DNA of 60,000 nucleotides, from positions 53,228,046-53,288,045 of the forward strand of contig NC_088302.1 in the NCBI RefSeq assembly GCF_032854445.1, read 5' to 3'. This stretch comes from Liolophura sinensis (Eukaryota > Mollusca > Polyplacophora > Chitonida > Chitonidae). The notes under the pieces were generated by a model, which did not search any database, was not told the origin of the DNA, and worked only from the letters and a program-made list of their open reading frames with translations. Shown piece by piece: positions 1-12,800 of the stretch. The stretch's first letter is position 1, and each line of letters starts with the position of its first letter. Position numbers and translations under genes: made by a program.

Positions 1-116
1 TTATTGTTTTTGTATGTGTATGCGTGTATGTACGTGCATGTGCACGTGTATGTGTACGTGTGCGCATATGTGTACCTGTGTGTGTGTGTGTACATGTATA
101 TACACACACCTATATG
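1..116 (+). repeat. TG/TA-rich low-complexity tract
   Basis: Imperfect alternating TGTATGTG/TACGTG sequence that ends about 30 bp before the first villin-like exon. The open frame through it is low-complexity. Confidence 0.85.
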
Positions 117-147
117 TGAGATTTTGACCTCCATCATTGATTTACAG

Positions 148-897
148 ATAGAGCCAGGAAAGAGATCCCGAAGGACACTTCACTGCTGGACTGGCCAGTT
201 GGCTTCTCAGGTCAGATATTAATACGCCAGCGGAAATTAACATCTCTACATTTAGACTGAGCTGAAATATACCGATTGTAGAGAAACTGTCTTTATTGAT
301 TTATATCGTAAAAAGTCCCACATACAAGTCAGTTTGTCATTAATGTAACACCTGTTCGCGTTTGAAATGTATGTGCCCAAGCCAAAGCAACATCAAACAT
401 CACCCCACAAAATGCAGATTTCACATCTCTGATCTGTGCTATAATATTTTCCCAGAGAGATTCAAACAGAATCCGGAAGAAAGCAGCGGGTGTGGAAGAG
501 GCCGTGGGAAAGATGGATTTGTTTACGGCAGAGGTAAGCATCATCCAAGTATGAGCGGTTAAAGGCAAGGAATTGACGTTGTCATCCATCTAGTGTTGTG
601 GTCAGCATTAATCAGAATGGCGATGTGAAAGTTCTTCCTCTAAGCCGCACGCCTCTCATATATCACAGAATAATTAAGAAGTTTCGGCCCTCTAGTCACT
701 TATACCAACTATTAATTATACATTTGGCATTCCGCCTCCACAGCCCTTATTACCGATATAAGGGAACTACTACTCTAAATTACTCTTTGTGAAACGTCTT
801 CGCCCATGTTATACTAAGGACTTTTTTTTACCTTAGGCGATAAAGAGTTCGATGCAAACTTGTCAACCACGTTTTCCAGTTCGCACTGGGAGTTTCT
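148..897 (+). CDS. Villin-like repeat 1 (C-terminal part): exons 148-210, 456-533, 837-897
   Basis: Exon 148-210 follows the acceptor TTTACAG and ends at CTCAG/gtcag; it encodes a strand ending LHCWTGQLASQ, the W-x-G-x-x-(A/S)-S element that closes the beta sheet of a gelsolin repeat. Exon 456-533 (acceptor TTTTCCCAG, donor GAG/gtaagc) joins in phase 0 and encodes the amphipathic helix RDSNRIRKKAAGVEEAVGKM. Exon 837-897 (acceptor after an eight-T run) encodes an acidic segment ending SSSHWEF and joins in phase 2 to exon 2712. Its upstream phase (1) does not match the phase-0 end at 533, so one small exon between 534 and 836 is probably missed, or the 837 exon is wrong. Confidence is high for the first two exons and moderate for the third. 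Confidence 0.7.
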
Positions 898-3800
898 GTA
901 AAACCAAACACTGCATCAAATGTCTTAAGCTTGTAGTTTCTTGAAGCGCTAAGGAGTTCAGATGAACACAACATACGCCCCAACACGTACATTGTTTGAA
1001 ATGTATATAAGAATGTCAGCAGCATTGTGGTAAGTATAACCCTGAGAGGAATCTTCATGGGTGTTATGGGTATGAGGGTACCACGGCAACCGCAGAAATG
1101 AACAAAAATTGAATCGCGACATTTGATTACATCTGCATCTATGTATCCTCCAAAAATTGAATCTGCACGTGGAAAATAATTGGTGTTGTAGCTCAGACAC
1201 GAAATGATATTTATTTATGTAGTATGTTTAGGGATGATGGCAAGGTGGCTACCATTGCAACGGTGTAAATGGGCAAATATTACGCACGACATATCGTCCC
1301 CTCTGTATCAAAGTATCCATGAAATATTAAAACTAAATATGGGAAAGAACTGGAGTTGTAGCCAGCACACAAGTTCATGCCTATAGAGTACATATCAAGA
1401 AAACAGCGATCTGGTCTCTACGCGGAAAACAGCTTGCGGTATAGCCCGGAAATGAAATCTTCTCTATTTATATAGTATATATAGTAAAGATGACAATCTG
1501 ATAACCATGACAACCGTGAAAATGGACAGTTATGAGTCGCGACACATCGTCATCATTATATGTATGTATCCACCAAAAATTAAAACTCTACGCAGAAAGC
1601 ATCTGGGGTTATATCCCGGACACGAAATCATATCTATTTATATAGTATGTGTGGGGAAAAGAGCAGTCTGGTCTGGTAAGGACACTGGTCTCTTCTGAAA
1701 CTCTATAATGACGTGTAGGCTTTGTTATACTTATCACAAACCATTTAGCAAAATATAATGTATTCCTTTAAAGTCAGTTGTCGACTTTAGATGTTAGGGC
1801 ATAGTTTTGCTGTGTACGGCGGATTTCTTCAGCTACCTCAGTCGTGTTATTACCATTATGTGACCTTAAGAGTATGTTATCTATGTTCACTAGAACTGTT
1901 TATATACTTAGAGCCTATTCCCGCCATCGTCATGACATCTCTAGCGCGCGCCTATAGCCTGTCACGAAAAAGGGAACTACCAAATGTGGTATCTTTATTT
2001 ATTCATTTGATTGTTGTTTTACGCCGTACACAAGAATATTTCACTAATACGACGGCGGCCAGCATTATAGTAGGAGGAAACCGGGCAGAGCCCTGGGGAA
2101 CCCCACGACCATCCGCAAGTATCTGGCAGACCTTCCCACATACCTCAATGTGGTATAAGTGGCTGGTATAAAGTACCAGACTATGGTGGTTCTTATAACT
2201 GTTTCTTTATCGCTGCAGACACAAGGTCACGAGACGCCCTGCTTCCTCCGATTATTCCCGGACGGAATCTGGTAATCCACAAGTATCCTCTTATACGGCT
2301 TCCTCTTAAGCAGTAATCCCGCTTATTTCACTTAAAGTTTGGTGTGCACAAATGCATTATCAGAAGCACACAAGGATGTTAAAATCATGCTTTCTGATAA
2401 CAAATTAATAAAACTTCACCAGAAACTGTTAACGGCCCCTGTGAGGTGGATAACATAATCAGAATCAACCAAGATGTGTCACTTGAAATGTACTAAACTT
2501 CAGGTGAAATAGGGTGTTCTTGTTTGCACCTGGATGTTAATGCATATAATTTCTGAAAAGCGCAAAAGGTTTTGCCCGAGTACTGAATTCATTGCCATAA
2601 TTTATATACATTAAAATACAGTGATATCAGTATCACTAAAATTATTTTAATTTGCCATTGTAATCAGAATATATACGTGTTTGTAATCACACCAGGTGTT
2701 TGTTCTTTCAGTTATGTCGAGGATAAAGGCTGCCCCTTGATTTCCACAGCCGCAACTTATTGTAAACGTCTCTATCATATCACGGGGAGAAAATACCCGA
2801 GGGCTCAGTGTGTACGTATGTATGGCTGTAGAGTGCCCCTTCCTTATCTCAATCAGCTGTCCGTATGTGTAGTCCCACCTGTGTGTATCAATAAAACGCG
2901 TCGAGATTTTTGTTCGCTCTGAATTATATTTGCACCTCTCCACCCAAAAGTTCAAAACTTTAGCATTGCCTTTTCACAGAATATATATTCTAGTACATTG
3001 TACCTACTTCCGTCACTGAACCCATTATCGCCAAACGATGCCTAATGGAGCAATTTAGCCATAACGTTATTTATAACAGCACAGTACAAATAGAATAGCA
3101 CAGCTGCATTCAAGAGAAATAACTCCTGACGTCATCTTTTAGCTCAAACCAAATACCCAGCGAACTCTCGACTCCGGCAGTATATATCTTCTAGATGGAA
3201 GTCCCCGTATGTACCTGTGGATCGGATCAAAGGCTGACTACGCAGCGAAAGTCAAGGTGATTGAAGCTGGTATTCATCCACAGATACTTGTATGACCTGT
3301 TTACTTTGTTATTCACTTTCTGTAGGGTCATTCATTCTAAATTATAATCATAACTCTTTCCACAGTGCTAAATTGTAAATTGTTAAAAAATAATACAAAT
3401 GTAAAATGTCAGGTAAGATAACTTTAGAAGAGCAATTCCCTCATAATAAAAACTCACATGTTTGAAATATGCTTGTAGGCTCTGTCTCTAAGTAGGAGAA
3501 TCCGAGATGTACAGCGTAAGGGTCGAGCTCGACTTATCATTGTAGGTACGTAACAGCCTGGGGAATATATGAACTGCGTGATATAAAGATGAAGTAGCCA
3601 ATTGTGCCAATTTATAGATTTTACGCTGAATGTTCAAAACTTATGCACGGAGCAAGCTGGTTTTCAAAGTTGATCTGAAGGCCATAATACTGAATGAACA
3701 CACCATGCTAAAATGTGATCAAAAGTGGACACTATTTAAAGCAGTTACTGCGTGGAATCCAGCGACTAACCAGAATCAAGGATATCGTTAAATATACAAA

Positions 3801-6800
3801 ACTATAAAATATGCACGGATCCGGTTGATTTTCGAAGCCAAAAGTTCCATAAAACGAGCATGCACACAATATTTTATCGAATTTAGAGAATATTTGAAGC
3901 TGTCGTCGCACGAAAATCAACGACCAACCAGAATCACGGAACTCATTAGATATGCAAACCTTACAGCAGATCGGGTTGGTTTTCTTCAAAGTGATTATCG
4001 ACAAAGTGAACTAGCGCACAAAACTTTATCAGAATTGGACAATATTCAGAGGTGTTATAGCAAGGAAACCAAAAGGCGACAGATCGACAGACAGACCCAA
4101 ATTAATGCCCGTCGCTTTTTCGAGAAATTGTGGGATGAGATGGGTATTCCAGTGAGTGAGATGAGGGAATAGGAGATAACGCACCCCATAAACAATATTA
4201 CCAACATTAGCTGTAGAGAGAAAAAACAGGTTTTGTTCAGTTATGGGTGAGTACTTGTGCCCCACATTTGTTAATTATGTACTAATTGATGGTATAACCC
4301 TAAATTTTGCGTGGGGAATTCCGATAGAGCCTGCAAGTTTTCTGATAAATTAAAACCCGGTACAACACAGATATTAGCTATAGCATTTATTTAAACTTAA
4401 CCGATTCCTTAAAATATAATGTCCATAACATATATCTGTGTCACTGAATTGTTCTTATTAGTCACACAATATAGAAAAAAAGCATCTACAGCTAATTGGT
4501 CCTCAAATTGTTTTTTCACCAGCTGAAAATGACGCGAAATCTCACACTTTATTACTGAGAAAGGATAACAGGCGTTAATGGCATGTCTCACGTGGCCTCT
4601 CCAGAAGTATATGATCGCAAAGATGTGAACATTTCACAAGTCAGACTTCAGAGGTTTCCCTGTTTACAGCCAGATCCTTTACTGGTAAGCATCCATTTCT
4701 TTATTTCATTGAAATAAAATCATGTATTTTCTGGGTAAAACCAGCACATCTCCACGGACATTTTAGTGTAAATCTGTAGCTTAACCAGATGAAGCTGGAT
4801 TAAAATACTGTATCTGACCTAAAATTTGGACTTACGATGTTTATTTTTAAAACCAAAACCAAAAGGTCCATAAAATGTTCATTTTACTGCTGACACTAAC
4901 AATTTTCCAACCAACCAAACAAACCTCAAGATAACTTTCTGTGATCACCAGATTTCTCACGAAATAACTTAGCCATGTGGTGCAGATACAGTACTCAGGT
5001 TCTATTAGTCTCTTAGAAATACTGTATGTTTTCGGAAAAAGCTTCTGAAAATTTAAACAGTAAACAATACTTGTATCCGGTACAGAAAATGAAGACAAAC
5101 GGTACGTTATGAATAACAATTAATATCGCCGTACTTCATCTATTCACTTCCTGTGCACATGTACATATCTCTGATAACCTTGTGGTTTTGTTCTAGTGAC
5201 TGGTATATTTCCATTTTTTGTTTTTCCAAATATGTTTGTATTTTTAAGATTGCAAATAGTTTTACAGTAGTTGTAATTTCCTGGCTGAAGGAAAACGATC
5301 ATAGCACAGTAGTCTGTCATATTTTTATTTAAAAGGTTGTCCTTGGGGTATGACCTGAGTGGAATGTCTGAAGTCGCCTGGAAACCTTTACGTGGTGAAC
5401 TTCTGACATCTGAGGGTAAGCACATAAAGTATGGAAACCTAGATGGGCCGTATGTTAATTCTGCTGGTTTCGTTAATAGTCAAAGATCAAATCTAGTCTA
5501 GATTGATTGCGTTCATAATGCATGAAACAAAGATTGTGACCCGATTAATGTATTAATGTATGATATCATGTCTATATGAGCTAATATGTATGCCCCGATG
5601 TTTGTTAGATACGGGGTAGCGTACATGGGGCAATGAAGCCGTGGTTTACTCCGAGCACTTCCGACTGTTCCTTTCCTCTATAGACCCGAGTGAACATGAG
5701 AACAGCGTTATCAAACAGCAAACAAAATAAATCAAATAAATAATGGCTCAGACAATTATAGGCCTACATGTAGTTCTCTGTGAGTGTTAGGCCCTCGATC
5801 AAGACGGTCGCGTGCTCTCCACTTTCACAACACATAAACCTGACTGCTGCCATCTGAGTGAAAAAATTCTTGAGTATGGACGGCAATCAGATAACCAGGT
5901 AAACAAATAAATAAATGTGTAAATTTAGTATCAATAGAATCCATCCCCACGCTGACATTGCATGGTAATCGAGCATATTTGTATGCATGTTTGACCAGAG
6001 TACCTACCTCCTAGACACGGGACCTGACTCTCCAATTATGATCTGGGTGGGGCATCAAACAATTAAAGAAGACCCTCAGAAGCTGCTCGTGTGGCCAAGG
6101 TAAAACTTCCTCATTGTGAAATATAAACTTTGTAGGAGTAAAACAACTTTATGATCCTCATGTCAAGCGCATATTGGCCATATTTATCATCACCCTGATG
6201 TCAGGAAATTCGTCAGCTAACTGGTTATATATTGCCCTAATGTCGGGCAGTTTGTCGTTGTAGTGTCTTCTGCTGGGTTCCCTAGCTTCCTGGAGCTATA
6301 CAGCTGTCGTCGTGTAATGAACTGGCATTTTCGAAAAACAGTTTGCAGAACATCAATCAAATACATGAATATCTGCTTTTATTAATCTTTTCTGTGAGGT
6401 TTTGTTTTTTTCCACACATGGTTTGCACCATCCGGTCAGACTTTGTTAGCTTATCAAAATTTCTTCATGATTCACAAATGTATTCATGGTGTTTCCAACA
6501 CAGGTTCCCCGTTTGGTTAATTAGGTCTGTTGCTAATGTCTTGCTTCCTACGATATATTTCAGGAGTTTATTACCAAACGTGGCTACAGTCAATCTGTTC
6601 CTATTGTCATCATATCCCAGGGAAAAGAACCGTCTTTCTTCAAGCGTGCGTTCCTGACATGGATGGAAAGTGGTATACGTGGAATTAGGACATACACGGC
6701 AGGTTCTATAGGTACGATAGTGGACACAAAGCTTGGCCTCAAGCATTTGTGGTGGAGTCAGAACATACACGGCATGTTCTATAGGTACGATAGTGGACAC

Positions 6801-9800
6801 AAAGCTTGGCCTCAAGCATTTGTGGTGGAGTCAGAACATACACGGCATGTTCTATAGGTACGATAGTGGACACAAAGCTTGGCCTCAAGCATTTGTGGTG
6901 GAGTCAGGACATACTCGGCATGTTCTGTAGGTACGATAGTAGACACAAAGCTTGGCCTCAAGCATTTGTGGTGGAGTCAGGAACATACACGGCAGGTTCT
7001 ATTGGTACGATAGTGGACACAAAGCTTGGCCTCAGGCATTTGTGGTGGAGTCAGAACATGCAAGGCAGGTTCTGTCGGTACGATATACGAATCAGCTTGG
7101 CCTGAAGCATGTGTGGTGGAGTCAGAGCATACATAGCAGGCACGATAGCAGACGCACAGTTTGATCTGAAGCATGTATGGTGGAGTCAGAGCATACATAG
7201 CAGGTACGATAGTAGACACACAGCTTGGTCTGAAGCATGTGTGCTGGAGTCAGAGCATACACGGCAGGTACGATAGTAGACACACAGTTTGGTCTGAAGC
7301 ATGTATGGTGGAGTCAGAGCATACACGGCAGGTACGATAGTAGACACACAGTTTGGTCTGAAGCATTTGTGGTGGAGTCAGAGCATACATAGCAGGCACG
7401 ATAGTAGACACACAGTTTGATCTGAAGCATGTGTGGTGGAGTCAGAGCATCCATGGCAGGTACGACAGTAGACTCACAGTTTGATCTGAAGCATGTGTTG
7501 TGGAGTCAGAGCTTACACGGCAGGTACGATAGTAGACACACAGCTGGTCTGAAGCATTTGTGGTGGAGTCAGAACATACTCGGCAGGTACGATAGAAGAC
7601 AGTCAGCTTGGCCTGAAATATTTGTGATGTAATCAAAACATCACAGACTACCGCCATAGGCCACATTTACATGTATGTCCCGGTCTATGTCAATTGTTCA
7701 TTGTGGGTATAGATTATTGGCTTGTAGGGAGTAGTCATGGTGCTCCTGAAAGCGTGTGTAAAGTATTTACGTTCTGCTTTAGCTTAAATATTATCATCAT
7801 CAAGATGGCGGATCTCTCCACAAATGAGTTATACATTTAAAGACATGCTTATCTTTGTATATACAGAACTCGAATATGAAATGTTAAACTTCTATCTACC
7901 ATTTACCAGACCAAAACGGTTGATACAGAAGAGTGCAGATAGGTTGGAATGTTACCATAGCAATACATTACGTAGACTAAGCGAGGATTCCGCCCCCCCC
8001 CCCCCCCCTAAAAAAACCAACAAACAGAGGTTACTTTGATCACCTCATGGCATTTTACATGTACACTGTAGGTAATTGTGAAAGAGACAGATTAAAGGTC
8101 AAACAGGTGGATACCTTTTAGAAGGTGGTTTTGATCCCTCGCTCAACTTTGACCTTACCGTCAGAGCTCATATTTTGGCGGGTGAACTAATGTATGTTCA
8201 TATCTTTGGTCAAGTGTGGCATGTCGTAAATTCCTGTTCTAGCCTTTAGCTCTTGTGAATTAAGTGTCATCAAATCTGAATGCTGGACAATACTGTCTCC
8301 AATCTTTGTGTTTTGGTGACCCTATAGTAAAGGGTGACAGACCCAAGGGATTTTGGAGCCTGGACATTTCAGCCGATGGTTATGGCATAGGCACATCCTT
8401 TTTACATGCAGATGAGGTTTATTTGCTGAATGGTCCATATGTTAATACTCATATGAATGTTAATGTGTGTATTGCCTCCTAAACTAGTTCCCTGCCTGAG
8501 ATCGCTGGTTTGAAGCCGATAGTCAGTATAAAAATCTGTGCTATAGCCACAAATAGAAATCCAAAAATGATAATAATAATAATAATAAAGGAGGTGAAAA
8601 AAATGAAGTATTCGTCATCGTGAAAAAACGCTGAACGTGTATCTGAAAATATGTACACTGACTTTTTATAACTTGTTTTCACATAACTGTTTGGATTCAA
8701 GTGAATTAATGCTGAGGTGAGCTTTATACACCTTACACAGTAATAAGGATTCATTGTGCACTTCCATGGCCGTTCTGATTAACCTCATTTCGTTATTTTT
8801 TTCTTTAAATTGAAGGTTTGTTTTGCTTCACGATACTGGTACCTTACCTGTGTTATATGTAATGATGACGTGACGATGAGACAGATTTCACTTGCACAGT
8901 ATATTCGGCTTCGAGAGGTGTTCTAAGCTTATTTTCTGCTTTTTGGCAGGTAAATTGTTGTTTTCTGGAAGAGAAATTAGGTCAGTGGTGCGCAAGACAA
9001 GGCCTGCGTGGGGACCAGATGACGGTATGCAAGGAGATGAGGGAGTGCCAGAGGTACCGAGATCATCAGTTTTATTACATACCATCAGAATACGACCACA
9101 CAATCTTATTTCTATCAGACTTCAACTTTTTGTGTCCAAAAATATGTAGTTGTTCTTATAACTCGGTGTTGTCTCAAAATACGAATGAAAGCTGATAATT
9201 TTGGATTTACACACTATAAACAATCGATCAATCGTTCTTGACCATGTTAAGAATTGACAGTGTGGACAAAGATGCGTTTATGATGCGTCTTCCATGCCTT
9301 CTCTTCTAGATCTGGTGTCTTGAAGACAACGGTGTTACCGTGGTGCCACGTGACAAACATGGCGTCTTCTTTAATGGAAATTGTTACGTCATGGTCCATC
9401 GACAGGTGGGAGAATACCGATCCCCGATCATCTACTACTGGCTGGTAAGTACAATCCACAGCGTTATTTGTTAAAATCGCTTTCTCTTTGATGCCAGTAT
9501 TACGTTTATAATATGGAAGCCATTTAGAAAGCGTACAATTTTCACCATGCTGGCTTCCTCTCCGGTCCCACATGGGAAGGTCTGCTAGTAACATGCGGAT
9601 GGTCGTGGTTTTTCCCGGGTTCTGCCCGGTTTCCTCTCAGAAATAATGTTGGCCATTATCGTATGCTTGAAATATTCTAGAGTACGGCGTTAAACACCAA
9701 TGAAATAAATACAAATTTTACTCTTGTCGGTGTGTCATTTTGCATACAGAATGTTAAATGCATTGTGATGCTTTCCCGCATGGCGCTCATCCACTATATG

Positions 9801-12800
9801 ATTCGTTATATTCCTTTTAAATTAGCGATGCTCTCAAGGCTTTTCATCTGTGCCGCCCTCTCCAGGTAATGAAGACTTCATTTTCTTGTTCATTTACGTT
9901 ATAGCTGCGGACACCAACCATATGATAGACAAACCGAGTGTGGAATACTGAAGGAATAACAGTTAACAGATGCCCGCCAAAATAATTCACTAGTGTACTT
10001 TACCTAACCCAAGTTGACCCCTGCTGACCTCGAGGGCTAATTTTACCGCGCTTTATGATAACGTTTGAAAGTGTGGTATATATTGTGATCCACGATGGTA
10101 TACCAATAAAGCTTTTAGAACTGATTTGCTGAGAAAAATAAGCGCCACATACGGTCAGCTCCTTGTGGCACTAAAGTTTGCGAAATTGGCTACCGTCTGA
10201 GTGGACAAAGTGCATTTAGCAGCTTATACGGGAAGACGGTAAAAGAAAACGATCAACAACAATAATGCATATGGAACAGAAATATTTGCTGTCTTTGTTG
10301 CTATAACGAAGAAATAACTACATGTACATCCATCTAACAATCTTGATACCAAGCAATTTGATAAATTTGTCTTAATTAATTGCATTTAATTTAATATGCG
10401 TTTATGCTACTTCGGCGGAACCCACTGGAATTTATGGGGATAAATGTTTACTTGCATTATGATCCAGGGCAAAATCCGTCACTGTTTTTATGTGAGTGCA
10501 AGGAAATTCAGCATATTGCATCAGGTAAAATACGGCTTGGTTCAGTCTGTAGGAAAATGCATGCAGGCAAGTCTTGCTCCAACAGCAAGCTTAGGTTGCG
10601 AGTACTGGAGTGGTATATAGTGTCGAATGTGATCCAACTCTAGCAGTTAGCATATATCCACATTGAAATACGCACGCAGCTGGTACGTCAGACTGCCGCA
10701 CGCGGTGACCTGGGGATACCGCAGTCGAAAATTGAGTTGTTGTTTTTTCTTGTTGGATAAATTAATTTACTCTGACAAATTACAGCAATTAGCGATTACA
10801 CACAATTGCTCAATTGCTCGCGCCCGCTCAGCTGAACAAATTTTATGGCCCACTGCTCTTGTGACAAAAACGTCAACCCTAATAGTTCCCCACCTTGAGC
10901 ACATTTGGCGTTCTTGGCAGATTATGCAATAAAGAAAATGGCTCCAAAAAACTTGCACATAAAGAAAAAACTTGGCTGGTTATACAGAAGAAAGCCTGAA
11001 CGTGTTACCGCTTAACTGCTTGGGGTGTAAGCTACTGAGTGGGTTTATAGTGAACAAGACACTGTACTGAAATGGCATTTCAGCCATTTAGGTTGGAAAT
11101 GAAAGCTGGGCTATCTTAAACTTATCATTACATTTATACATATAAAGAAGTCTGTGGAAAAGGTGTGTAACACTATATTCTATAACAAATAGTATACTGA
11201 TGTTTGATAATACATCATAGCCCTGTGTAAAGGAAACATAGTCCTGATACAATGAACATTATGCCGCAGTGCCGTCCAGCCATATCGTGTTGAATATCCT
11301 AAAAATAAACTTTGCTGCATCAACACATGTTGGCGGGAGAGCCCGAATATATGCATAAAATAGAGGGGTTATTAAGAAATATAAAATACGTTATTAAGAA
11401 ATATGAAGACTGGCTACGTAATTTCTGGAATGACCGCTGGGGCCTGTTGGAAATACTAGTTTTACGTCCCAAGAAGGAAGATCTTCAGCGTTTATTGTAG
11501 TTTTGTATGTTAGGCCAGATCATATACTACGTATTAAGAAATAAAAAGCAAGCGTTTCTTCAATGTATCTTTTAAGAACAAATAACGACCAGCCTCTACA
11601 TATCTCGGCAAGTATGTATATTAGTTTAAAACAAGGAAACGCAGTCACAGCGTGAATATTTGACTCTTTTGTTGTGGGTCAACGCTTGCGATGCCTGTAC
11701 CACGGGGCATTGGTCGTCACTGTCAGTATTGCTGACATTAATGCTTTTCTAAATCATTGTTTTGGTAGTTATTTGCTCGTCTAACCACACCATTGGTGTT
11801 TGTATTGTCGTTTAGGGAAAACAGAGTTCACCTGAAGAGAGACAAAGGGCTTGGAGAGTTGCCACGGACATGGATGAAGACCAGGGCATCTCCACCGTTT
11901 TGGTATGTTTGTATATGTAACAAAGAATTCAGAACACCAGGTGCGATTCAGTCTGTTTTAACACTGCCTCCGATTTTTAAATAAATACAATAGCCACAAT
12001 ATGGTTGTGCGATTAACTCCCTACGTGCCGTTAAGCCAAAATCATTCACGCCCAAAGATACAGTCGACACGATATGGTTCCAATACTTCCAATGTGGCGT
12101 TAAGCTCATTTTGTTTTGTGTCAAAGCTAGCTCAAGCTCTCGCTGCAAGTAACTATTTATCCCTGCATTGCTAATGCTGATATTGATTTGTACTCAAATT
12201 TTCCAAGATTTTCCAGCCAAGCACTTAATGTTTACTTTTATACCATATATGTGACTAGTTATGTCAGATGTTGTTTTATTTTCAAGATACGAGTCTTGGA
12301 TGGACGAGAACCATCGCATTTCATGGGTCTGATTCATCGAAAAATACTGGTGGTTAGTTTTTGTGTTTCTTATATAACTTGCATTTTCAGTTGTACTGTA
12401 GAATTTACCAGTTGTTCTTCTATCACCAAAAAAAACGTTTTTGTAAAATTCTCCTTTGTAATCAGAAAACATTCTGATATGGATACTTGGTGCAGTGGTA
12501 TATTAAGTGTAGTCCAGTTTACACATTACATGTCTGTTAACAGTTACAGTTTGCTGTAAACATGCATCTTTATTAACAAAGCCCATGGCCACATTGTATG
12601 CCTTGTAACTCCAAAACAATAAAGTATGCTGTGAACAACAATAACAAAGGGGTTTAGTTGAAGAAGATCGAGTTGTTTCCAGTGCTGCATAAAATGCTGG
12701 CACATCTATCTGCATAGATATGAAAGTGAAAACGCTTGTGGATACAGCAATTTGCTGTCAAAGATGCCGACGTGTACCATAGCCACCCTCTTTTGATTGA

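Larger units (their letters stand above)
898..2711. other. Intronic stretch of the villin-like gene
   Basis: No coding signal seen apart from the degenerate repeat (1030-1660) and a SINE fragment (1993-2143). A missing short exon of repeat 1 is more likely just upstream, at 534-836. Confidence 0.5.

Noticed and set aside
3143-6672. A seventh gelsolin repeat or mutually exclusive repeat-3 exons
   Set aside because: The two W-x-G core exons (3143 and 5999) fit repeats 2 and 3 of a normal six-repeat villin once the partial repeat 1 at 148-897 is counted.
6663-7666. Overlapping ORFs of 64-99 codons on both strands
   Set aside because: They are translations of the 73/64-bp minisatellite; unit length changes the frame from copy to copy.
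9247-9594. Minus-strand ORF of 115 codons
   Set aside because: Antisense of villin-like repeat-4 exon 9310-9444 plus a SINE fragment.
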